DNA of 64,000 nt from Sorangium cellulosum So ce56 (lineage in GTDB: Bacteria; Myxococcota_A; Polyangia; Polyangiales; Polyangiaceae): contig NC_010162.1 of the NCBI RefSeq assembly GCF_000067165.1, forward strand, positions 11,954,501-12,018,500, read 5' to 3'. Positions within the stretch are counted from its first letter, which is position 1, and each line of letters starts with the position of its first letter. The translations under genes and the position numbers were made by a program. Shown one piece after another: positions 23,472-31,044 of the stretch. The notes under the pieces were generated by a model. That model was not told the origin of the DNA. It searched no databases and worked only from the letters and a program-made list of their open reading frames with translations.

Positions 23472-25798
23472 GAGAGCTCGCCCTGCCCCGCGCCCGAGGG
23501 CGCTGCCCTCCCGGCGCTGTCCGGCGGCGCCTCGATCTCGGTGAAGAGGTTGTCCTGGGCTTCCGGTCCCGCGAGCTGCGGGACGCGATGGCGGACGCCG
23601 CGGTAGGCGAGGAGGAGGAGCGGCAGGGTGCCGCCGAGGATGAAGAGCGCATCGCCCGGCAGGCGCATCCACTCCATGAGGCGGTTCGTGGGGTTCGTCA
23701 GGTACTGGAGCTCTCGAGCCTCGAAATACCCGTAGCTCACCGCGTGGTGGAGCTGCATGAGCCCGAGCGGGAACAGCGTGGCAAAGACCATCCACGCGAG
23801 CCCGACGTTCAGCGACCAGAAGCTGATCTTGGCCGCCCTGTCGGACCACCGCGCGGCGGGCATCAGGTAGCGCAGCGCGAAGAGCGCGAGCCCGGCGGCC
23901 AGCATTCCATAGACGCCCATCATGGAGGCGTGCCCGTGGTTGGCGGTCAGCGCGGTGCCGATCTCGTAATAGGACACGATCGGCAAGTTGATCAGGAACC
24001 CGAAGATCCCGGCCCCCAGGAAGTTCCAGAACCCCACGGCCACCAGGAACATGATCGCCCAGCGATGCGGGAAGGGCTTCGTCGACTGTCCTCCTTGCGC
24101 GATGCCCAGGCGGAGGAAACTCCACGCCTCCACCGTGAGGAAGGTCAACGGGATCACCTCCGCGGCCGAGAAGAAGGCGCCGAGCGCCATGTGCTCCACG
24201 GGCGTGCCGGAGAAGTACAGATGGTGCATGGTGCCGATCACCCCGCCCGCCGAATAGAGGATGACCTCCAGGTAGACGAGCCGCAGCGCGATCGCCTCGG
24301 CCACCACCCCGAGCAGGACGAAGAGATAGGCCACCATGAGCGTGGTGAACAGCTCGAGGAAGTCCTCCACCCAGAGGTGCACCACCCAGAAGCGCCAGAA
24401 GTCGGTGCTCGTGAAGTTCGCGCGCGGGTGCGCGAGGAGGCCTACGGCGTAGAAGGCCGGGATGGCCAGCGCGGCGAAGAAGAAGAGCCAGGGCATGTTG
24501 CCCCGGTGCTCGACGGCGAGCCGGCCCCGGAGCGCGCGGAAGAGCAGCGCCACCCAGGCGAACAGGCCGAGCGTCAGGAGCACCTGCCAGAAGCGGCCCA
24601 GATCGAGGTACTCGAACCCTTGGAGCGCGAACCAGATGCTGTCCGAGGCGCCGTGGATGGCGAGGAGCTCGCCGAGGAGGCTGCCCGCGACGACGATGAC
24701 GAGCGCCCCGAGCAGACCATAGGCGAGCCAGCTCTGGCCTCTCGGCTCGCGCCCGCTGATCATGGGCGCGATGAAGATGCCCGCGCCGAGATAGGAGACC
24801 GCGACCCAGAAGATGGCGAGCTGCAGGTGCCACGTGCGCACCAGATTGAAGGGGAACGCCCCGGCCAGGTTGATGCCGAAGAAGCTGGACAGCTCGGCGC
24901 GATAATGCTGCGTGGCGCCTCCGAGGATGGACTGGAGGGTGAACAGCAACGCCATGACCAGGAAGAACCACGCCGTCGCGCGCTGGGCTGGGGTCAAGGC
25001 GACCTCGCCCGGCTGGCGGAAGCTGAGCCGGTGCCCTTCCCGCCCGTGCCAACCGAGGAAGCGCCATCGCCCGAAGGCCGCGAAGAGCAGGCCTGTCCCG
25101 CCGAGGAGCGCGATGAGCGAGAGAACGCTCCAGACCACCAGCTCGCCCGTGGGCTGGTTCCGGACGAGCGGCTCTGGAGGCCAGTTGTTGGTGTACGAGT
25201 AGGCCTCTCCGGGCCGCTCCGCCGCGGCGGTCCAGGCCGTCCAGGCGAAGAACGAGGTGAGCTGCGAGAGCTCGCGCGCGTCCGAGAAGAGGCCGGAGCG
25301 CAGGCCGTGTTTGCCGCTGGGCTGGGCGAAGAAGCGGCGATAGTGATCCTTCAGCAGCTCGAAGGCCTCTGCCTGGGCATCGGTGAAGACCAGCGTCCCT
25401 GTCGCGGGATCATGGCGGTTTTGGCGAAAATCGCCGACGGTGCGCGCGAGCGCCTCCGCCGAGTCCACGCCGCCGTGGCGAGAGGCGGCGTGGGAGGCGG
25501 CCCGGCGGAGGTAATCGGCGGTGAAATCCGGGCCGAGGTAGGCGCCGTGGCCGAAGACGGATCCGTATTCCATGAGCCCGTTGCGCAGGAACAGCTCCTG
25601 ACCCGTGAGCACGTCGTCGCCCGTGAACAGAACGCGCCCCGCGGGGTCGACCACCCGGGCGGGGATGGGCGGCTGTGCCGCGTAGGTGCGGTAGGCGAGC
25701 AGGCCGAGCACGAAGAACCCGAGCAGGAAAACGAGGGCCGTCGCCTGGACCCAGCCGCGCGAGATGAGGAGGTTTCGCCGTCCGGAGGAGCGCACCAT
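23468..25798 (-). CDS. norZ: Quinol-dependent nitric oxide reductase (qNOR, NorZ type)
   Basis: A 776-residue integral membrane enzyme that reduces 2 NO to N2O with quinol electrons. It begins with one helix and a periplasmic N-terminal segment (GQELFLRNGLMEYGSVFGHG), the qNOR-specific cytochrome c-like extension that lacks haem c. The NorB core follows. Haem and FeB ligands are visible in TWHLQLAIFWVAVSYLG, VVHLWVEDFLE, IGTMHHLYFSGTP, TANHGHASMMGVYG and MQLHHAVSYGYF. Start 25798 is chosen because it leads straight to the first helix. The enzyme detoxifies NO or supports partial denitrification; no NorC is present, as expected for qNOR. Confidence 0.93.
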   Translation of the reverse strand: MVRSSGRRNLLISRGWVQATALVFLLGFFVLGLLAYRTYAAQPPIPARVVDPAGRVLFTGDDVLTGQELFLRNGLMEYGSVFGHGAYLGPDFTADYLRRAASHAASRHGGVDSAEALARTVGDFRQNRHDPATGTLVFTDAQAEAFELLKDHYRRFFAQPSGKHGLRSGLFSDARELSQLTSFFAWTAWTAAAERPGEAYSYTNNWPPEPLVRNQPTGELVVWSVLSLIALLGGTGLLFAAFGRWRFLGWHGREGHRLSFRQPGEVALTPAQRATAWFFLVMALLFTLQSILGGATQHYRAELSSFFGINLAGAFPFNLVRTWHLQLAIFWVAVSYLGAGIFIAPMISGREPRGQSWLAYGLLGALVIVVAGSLLGELLAIHGASDSIWFALQGFEYLDLGRFWQVLLTLGLFAWVALLFRALRGRLAVEHRGNMPWLFFFAALAIPAFYAVGLLAHPRANFTSTDFWRFWVVHLWVEDFLELFTTLMVAYLFVLLGVVAEAIALRLVYLEVILYSAGGVIGTMHHLYFSGTPVEHMALGAFFSAAEVIPLTFLTVEAWSFLRLGIAQGGQSTKPFPHRWAIMFLVAVGFWNFLGAGIFGFLINLPIVSYYEIGTALTANHGHASMMGVYGMLAAGLALFALRYLMPAARWSDRAAKISFWSLNVGLAWMVFATLFPLGLMQLHHAVSYGYFEARELQYLTNPTNRLMEWMRLPGDALFILGGTLPLLLLAYRGVRHRVPQLAGPEAQDNLFTEIEAPPDSAGRAAPSGAGQGELS

Positions 25799-25989
25799 GG
25801 GAATGCCGGGAGCAAGCCGAGGAGGGCTCACCCGTTCTCCGAGATGACGACCGAGGAGGCTGCGTTGCGCGGCGTTCGTGCCGGGTACGATGATCTGGAC
25901 GAGGAAGCGGGGGCCTTCCGCGGATTCCTCCTGGCCGCTCCGGGCGAGCTCGCCCGCTGACGCCGCGGCCAAGGTGATCGCCCACCCTG

Positions 25990-26662
25990 ACTATTTGCTG
26001 TCCGCGCGGAGGAAGTCCACGAACGCGCGAAGCGCCGCGGGCATGTGGCGGCGGCTCGGATAATAGAGAAAGGGGCCCGAGAGACGCGACCACCAGCGCT
26101 CCAGGACCGGCTTCAGGGCGCCGCTCTCGAGGTGCGGGTGCAGCCAGTCCTCGAACCAGTAGAGGAGACCGGTGCCCGCGATCGCCGCGTCCACGAGGAG
26201 GTCCGTGGCATTCCCGAGGCTGCCGACGAGCGGGCCGGTCGGATCGACCTTCACGACCTCGCCGTCGCGCTCGAATTCCCACGGGCACAGCGCGCCGTTC
26301 GGGAAGCGGCCGCGCAGGCATGCGTGATCGAGGAGCTTGCGCGGATGGGTCGGGCGCCCGTGCCGCTCGAGGTAGGCGCCCGACGCCGCGAGCGCCAGGC
26401 GCTGCTCGCGCTGGCCGATCGGGACCGCGATCATGTCTTTCTCGAGCGTCTCTTCGTAACGAATGCCCGCGTCGCAGCCCGCGGCGCTCGACGCGCTCGT
26501 GCGGCTCGCCTCGCGGAAGCCGCCGGCGCGCGCCACCGCGGCGAAGACTCGGACGTCGTCGAGATCCACTGCCATTGTTCGACTTTCCGTACGGGCCGTG
26601 CTGATTCGAGCCTCTTATCATACACCCCGTCGTGGCCTACCGTCGACAGCCATGACGGATCG
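25990..26662 (-). repeat. Second, deleted copy of the LysR locus at 10.7 kb
   Basis: Nearly identical to 10749-11740, including the LysR coding sequence, the promoter with TTATCATAC and the start codon of the divergent gene, except for one 318-bp deletion. Similarity ends abruptly at about 25990 and 26662. The block is inserted at the 3' end of another LysR gene. Confidence 0.85.
25991..26575 (-). pseudogene. LysR-family regulator with an internal in-frame deletion
   Basis: A 194-codon frame almost identical to the 300-residue LysR at 10749-11651 but lacking 106 codons. The break joins REASRTSASSA directly to AGCDAGIRYEE. It removes the second half of the HTH, the linker helix and the first lobe of the ligand domain. 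The frame is kept, but DNA binding must be lost. The deletion lies between short GCG-rich repeats, which fits slippage or recombination. Confidence 0.85.
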
Positions 26663-27565
26663 AGTCCGCTCTCGCGATCCATGCACCGAGTTCGTGATCT
26701 CGAGGAGCGACCGCACGAGCGGGTCCTCGTCGTCCGTGGCGCGCCACACCGAGCGGCCAAGGATGACGACGTCGAGGTCCCGAACCCGCTTGAACACCGC
26801 TCCGGCAAGGAGCGTCGACGCGGCGCTCTCGGGGAACAAGCTGAGACCTTCGCCGCTCGCCACGAGCATGAGGATCACGTCGCTGCTGGCCTCCTCGTGG
26901 GCGAGCTCGAGCGGTTGATCATGCGCTCGGAAGGCGGCGATGATGTCGTCCTGGAGGCGCGGGCCCTCCTTGCGCGGAGGCCAGAGAAAGCGCTCCTGCT
27001 TCAGGTCCGCGACCCTCAGCGTGCGCCGTGAAGCGAGGCGATGGCTCTTCGCCATCACAACGCCGACGCGCTCGCGATACAGCACGCGGAAGCGGAAGAG
27101 CGGGTTATCCTCCGGCGAATGATAGCCGTACCCGACGGAGATCTTGCCATCGCGCAGCGCGGCGACCTGCTCCTCGCTCGGCAGCGGGCGAAGGCGTACC
27201 TCGACGCGCGGATGACGCGCGCGGAACGTCTGCACGATCTCCGGCAGCAGGAGGGTGTCGGCCAGGGCGCCGTCGAATCCGACCACGACCGTCCCGATAC
27301 GGCCTTGCGCCGTCGCGCGGGCGTCCTCGACCGCGAGCGCGGCGCGAGCCAGGGTCGCGCGCGCGCCTTCGAGGAAGCTCCGGCCGGCGGCGGACAGCTT
27401 CACCCCGCGTCCCGAGGGCACGAAGAGCTCGACGCCGATCTCCTCTTCGAGCTGAGCGATTTGCCGGCTCAAGGGCGACTGCGAGACGTGAAGCTGCTCG
27501 GCCGCCCTTCCGAAGTGCTCCGCTTCCGCGACGGCGATGAAGTACCGCAGGTGGCGTAGCTCCAT
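26618..27565 (-). CDS. LysR-family transcriptional regulator
   Basis: A 315-residue protein with the classic LysR HTH at the N-terminus (MELRHLRYFIAVAEAEHFG, HVSQSPLSRQIAQLEEEIG) and a full effector domain (VVVGFDGALADTLLLPEIV, MLVASGEGLSLFPESAA). The ATG at 27565 lies three bases from a perfect palindrome, so the gene is probably autoregulated. It is divergently transcribed from the DUF998 gene, its likely target. The last ~12 residues (MAVDGRPRRGV) are read from the duplicated promoter block inserted behind it, so the native C-terminus has been replaced. Confidence 0.88.
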   Translation of the reverse strand: MELRHLRYFIAVAEAEHFGRAAEQLHVSQSPLSRQIAQLEEEIGVELFVPSGRGVKLSAAGRSFLEGARATLARAALAVEDARATAQGRIGTVVVGFDGALADTLLLPEIVQTFRARHPRVEVRLRPLPSEEQVAALRDGKISVGYGYHSPEDNPLFRFRVLYRERVGVVMAKSHRLASRRTLRVADLKQERFLWPPRKEGPRLQDDIIAAFRAHDQPLELAHEEASSDVILMLVASGEGLSLFPESAASTLLAGAVFKRVRDLDVVILGRSVWRATDDEDPLVRSLLEITNSVHGSRERTRSVMAVDGRPRRGV

Positions 27566-27567
27566 GA

Positions 27568-27590
27568 TTTCAGACCTATAGGGTCTGAAA
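27568..27590. promoter_or_regulatory. Perfect palindrome TTTCAGACC-5-GGTCTGAAA, probable LysR operator
   Basis: Nine-base arms separated by TATAG form an interrupted dyad that includes a T-N11-A pattern, the usual LysR-type recognition form. It sits directly upstream of the lysR start and about 115 bp before the divergent DUF998 gene, so binding could repress the regulator and control the neighbour. Confidence 0.7.
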
Positions 27591-27704
27591 CCGTTGCGAT
27601 CAATGTCTTGGTAGTCTTGAACGCGACGGTGCAGGCTGTTCGGAGGCCATCGACCTGTTTCTGTTTCGCTGAGCCTCGCGCCCGACAACCGAGAGGACCC
27701 GACC

Positions 27705-28523
27705 ATGACCGAGAACAACCCCGTTTCCAGCTCCGAACGACAGGAGCGCGCGAGGCTCGCCCCCGAGGCGAACCCGACGATGCAACGTCGCCCCGCTGGC
27801 GCGGTGCTCGTCGCCGGGGCAGTGATCTTCTTCCTCGCCGAGTTCATCGCCGCCGCGGCATGGACGGATCCTCCCTACAGCTACACGCATCACTACATCA
27901 GCAACCTGGGAGTCCGTGGCCCCCTCGAGGGTCTTGGGCAGTTCATGAACTCGCCACTCGCGTGGGTCATGAACACCGGGTTCTTCCTCTTCGGGATCAT
28001 GTTCTTCATCGGTGTCGCCGCGCTCGAGGGCCTGCGAAGCTGGCGCCGCTGGGCAGCGCTCATCCTGGGAGCCCTCGTAGCGCTTGGCGGCGTCTTGCTG
28101 GCGTTCAACCCCGGTTCCGGAGAGCCGCTCGACGGCGCAGTCGACTATCACGGCCTAGGCGCCTTCGCGTCCATCGTCGGAGGCAACGTGCTCGTGATCC
28201 TTCTTGGACGCCAGCGCCAACGAATCGGAGTCACTCCGAAAGCCGGGAGGGCCATGGTCGTCCTCGGCGTGTTCGGGCTCGCCTCGATGGTGGCCTTCCT
28301 CGCGGTCGCCAGCTCGGGGGCCAACATCCTCGTCGGCCTCGTCGAACGCTGCGCCGTCTATCCCATCCTGGTCGGCTTCATCTGTGCGGGGGCGTCGATC
28401 TGGAATCGCCGGACCTGCGCTCGCTCGAGCGGCGAGGATGAGGCGCCCCGACCACAGATGCTGGAGCAGCAGCCAGCCTCCAGCCTCCATCATCGAGATG
28501 CGCGCCAAGCCTGGAGCGAGTGA
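27705..28523 (+). CDS. DUF998 family membrane protein
   Basis: A 272-residue protein with an N-terminal hydrophilic segment and six predicted membrane helices. Motifs PYSYTHHYISNLGVRGP near the first loop and DYHGLGAFASIVGGNVLVI are those of DUF998 proteins, in which a His/Asn/Asp set faces the membrane core. Function is uncharacterised, and no substrate can be named. It is divergent from the LysR gene across a spacer with a strong palindrome and is therefore probably its regulated target. The C-terminal ~40 residues are a charged tail. Confidence 0.82.
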   Translation: MTENNPVSSSERQERARLAPEANPTMQRRPAGAVLVAGAVIFFLAEFIAAAAWTDPPYSYTHHYISNLGVRGPLEGLGQFMNSPLAWVMNTGFFLFGIMFFIGVAALEGLRSWRRWAALILGALVALGGVLLAFNPGSGEPLDGAVDYHGLGAFASIVGGNVLVILLGRQRQRIGVTPKAGRAMVVLGVFGLASMVAFLAVASSGANILVGLVERCAVYPILVGFICAGASIWNRRTCARSSGEDEAPRPQMLEQQPASSLHHRDARQAWSE

Positions 28524-28667
28524 GCCGATACGAAGCAGCAGCTCATGCAGCTTCGCGACCTCCGCCTTCGAGAGCGCAGCGAACGCGCGGGCAGCGACGT
28601 CGCGTTCGACCGCGGTGCCGGCGACGAGCGGAGAGCTCGGGAAAGCGCCGCAGCATGCGACGACGCA

Positions 28668-29561
28668 TCAGGTCGATGCGCGCGCGAAGTACGTGCCGTG
28701 CTCGATGTCGGCGAGCAGCCCCGCCTTCTCGGGCTTCCAGCCGAACCGCGCCTGCGTGAGCGCGCTCGACGCGGGGGTGTCGAGCGCGAAGAACCCGCCG
28801 AGCCAGCCGAAGTGCTCCCTGGGGACCGATTCGACCGGCACGCCGAGCTTGCGGCCGATCACACCGGCGATGTCGCGGGTCGGGATCCCCTCCTCGCCGA
28901 TCGCGTGGAGTCGCGCGCCCGCCGGCGCCTTCTCGAGCGCGAGGACGAACAGCCGCGCAGCGTCGAGCCGATGCACAGCGGGCCACCGGTTCTCGCCGCC
29001 ACCGACGTACCCGGAGCGCCCGGTCTTGCGCGCGATCTCGATCAGCATCGGGACGAACCCGTGATCGCCATCGCCGTGGACCGATGGCGGCAGCCGCAGC
29101 GAGGACACGCGCACGCCGCGGCTCGCGAACGAGAGGGCGAGCTGCTCGGAGGCGGCCCGCAGGCCACCGGCCGACGCGTCGGGCGCCTCGTCCTCGCTGG
29201 CGACCCGGCCCGGCGCGAAGCGCGCGATGCCGGAGGCGATGACGAGCGGGCGCCCGGAGCCGGCGAGCGCGGCGCCGAGCGCCTCGATCGCGCCCCGGTC
29301 CTTCTCGCAGTTACCGGCGTAATCGGTGAAGTCGTCGTGGGAGAACGCGCAGTGGATCACCCCGCCGCACGCGGCGGCGCCGCGGCGCAGGCTATCGAGA
29401 TCCGTGAGCGAGCCGCGGTGCACGTCGACGCCGGCGGCGGCGAGCCTCTCGGCGGACGCGTCCGAGCGCGCGAGACCGAGCACGCGGTGGCCTGCGCGGG
29501 CGAGCTCGGGGACGATGGCAGATCCGATGAAGCCGCTGGCTCCCGTGAGGAAGATGCGCAT
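28668..29561 (-). CDS. NAD(P)-dependent epimerase / extended SDR
   Basis: A 297-residue Rossmann enzyme starting at ATG 29561 behind AGGAGAGG. It shows the dinucleotide motif GASGFIG (TGASGFIGSAI), the RVASEDEAP loop and the SLRLPPSVHGDGDHGFVP segment, then KLGVPVESVPREHFGWLG. These match the NAD-dependent epimerase/dehydratase family of atypical SDRs that act on nucleotide-linked or small carbonyl compounds. The classic Tyr-X3-Lys catalytic pair is not obvious where expected (a region reading RAASEQLAL), a feature of the atypical subgroup. It is divergent from the AraC gene, a common regulator-target arrangement. Confidence 0.83.
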   Translation of the reverse strand: MRIFLTGASGFIGSAIVPELARAGHRVLGLARSDASAERLAAAGVDVHRGSLTDLDSLRRGAAACGGVIHCAFSHDDFTDYAGNCEKDRGAIEALGAALAGSGRPLVIASGIARFAPGRVASEDEAPDASAGGLRAASEQLALSFASRGVRVSSLRLPPSVHGDGDHGFVPMLIEIARKTGRSGYVGGGENRWPAVHRLDAARLFVLALEKAPAGARLHAIGEEGIPTRDIAGVIGRKLGVPVESVPREHFGWLGGFFALDTPASSALTQARFGWKPEKAGLLADIEHGTYFARAST

Positions 29562-29672
29562 GGGAAACCTCTCCTTGGTTCGCGATCCACCATGGCACGG
29601 CCGCGGCACCCGCGAAATACACGGCCGTCTCCAGTTCTTGCCCGATCGTCTACGCGAGGCTAGGCTGCCACC

Positions 29673-30581
29673 GTGAGCCCCGGGCGCGACGAATTGAAGA
29701 CCCTCATCTCGCGCTGGTGCCCCGGCGACGGCGTGCACGCCTCGCCGGTGCCCGGGATTTCTTGCATCAAAGTCTCGCACTCGCAGCAACGCGCGAAGCG
29801 GCACTGGCGCGCGTCGTTCTGCATCGTCGTGCAGGGCACGAAGGAGATCCTGCTCGAGCGGCAGGTCTTTCGCGAGCGGGAGCCGCACTACATCGTCAGC
29901 CCCATCGATCTGCCGGTGACGAGCCGGGTGATGGGCGTGTCGCCGGCGCAGCCGCTCCTGGGTCTGAAGATGGACTTCGACGCGGCCCTGCTGCGCGAGG
30001 TGGCGGCGCAGCTCGACCGCGCGCGGCCGGAGGGCCTCGAGAACCCGGGGCGCGCCATCTTCATCGGCAAGGCGAGCGACCGCATGCTCGACGCCGCGGT
30101 CCGGCTGGGCGAGCTGCTCGCGACGCCCGACGACGCGGCCGTGCTCGCGCCGCTCGTGAGGAAGGAGCTGACCTTTCACCTGCTGAAAGGCCCCGACGGC
30201 CCGGCGATCCGCCAGATCGTGCGCGCGGGCAGCCTGGCGCACCGCATCGCCGAGGCGGTCTATCACCTGCAGGCGTCGCTCGACGAGGACGTCGACATCG
30301 CCGCGCTCGCGCGCGCCGCAGGGATGAGCCGGGCGGCGTTCTTCAAGCGGTTCAAGGAGGCCACCGCGATGAGCCCGCTCCAGTACCAGAAGCGCCTGCG
30401 CCTGCTGGAGGCGCGCCGTCTGATGGTCGAAGAGGGCGCGGGGGCCGAGGTCTCGGCGTTCCGCGTCGGCTACACGAGCGCCTCGCAGTTCAGCCGCGAG
30501 TATTCGCGGATGTTCGGCAACTCGCCGCTGCGCGATGCACGCGCGCTGCAGCAGAAGGCCGCGGTCGTCCAGGACATGTAG
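29673..30581 (+). CDS. AraC-family transcriptional regulator
   Basis: A 302-residue protein from a GTG start. The N-terminal cupin-like AraC_N domain (PF06719 type; ASFCIVVQGTKEIL, HYIVSPIDLPVTSRV) is followed by two HTHs (DIAALARAAGMSRAAFFKRF and the second, YTSASQFSREYSRMFG). The DNA-binding half is complete and of normal length. It is divergent from the SDR gene with 111 bp between the starts, so regulation of that gene in response to a small ligand is the simplest inference. Confidence 0.9.
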   Translation: MSPGRDELKTLISRWCPGDGVHASPVPGISCIKVSHSQQRAKRHWRASFCIVVQGTKEILLERQVFREREPHYIVSPIDLPVTSRVMGVSPAQPLLGLKMDFDAALLREVAAQLDRARPEGLENPGRAIFIGKASDRMLDAAVRLGELLATPDDAAVLAPLVRKELTFHLLKGPDGPAIRQIVRAGSLAHRIAEAVYHLQASLDEDVDIAALARAAGMSRAAFFKRFKEATAMSPLQYQKRLRLLEARRLMVEEGAGAEVSAFRVGYTSASQFSREYSRMFGNSPLRDARALQQKAAVVQDM

Positions 30582-31044
30582 TCCGGCCGCTTCCCTCATC
30601 GGCGAATACGGCGGGCTCCCCACGGCGATCGATGGCGACAGGGCGCCGGAGGGGCGCTTCGGCCTCGGCGGGAGCCCGGCTGGCATCGGCGTGCTCTGAG
30701 CCTCACGGGCCCATTCCGCCGCATCCATCAACGCTCGACTCAAGGAATCGAGCCATGAACAACGCTGCGAAGGACGATCGACGCGCCGTCTACGGCCTTC
30801 TCGAGGGTCAAGCGAAGGCATGCCGCAGCCGCCCCTCCACCCTCGCCGCGAACAGCAGGTCGGGACACGACGAGAAGCGCGCCCGAAGCGTATCTATCGG
30901 ATATTCCAGCCCATCGTGTGACCTCCCGCCCTCTGGCCGGCGCGGGAACACCGCCCTCCCCAGCGACCCTCCTCGCACCCTCCGACGCGAGCCCCGCCGA
31001 CCTGCCTGCCCGCGTCGGCTGGGGCACGGTATGCTTGTCGCACC
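30582..31044. other. 463-bp stretch without a supported gene
   Basis: A start with ribosome-site-like AAGGAATCG (ATG 30754) opens a frame MNNAAKDDRRAVYGLL that soon loses any protein-like character; it may be the head of a truncated gene. No RNA gene or strong hairpin was seen. The end of the stretch contains the promoter region of the prolyl oligopeptidase gene. Confidence 0.4.

Noticed and set aside
22916..25960. Open frame of about 1000 codons on the + strand, antisense to the nitric oxide reductase
   Set aside because: The reductase on the other strand has all conserved His ligands. The + frame is a charged, low-complexity shadow.
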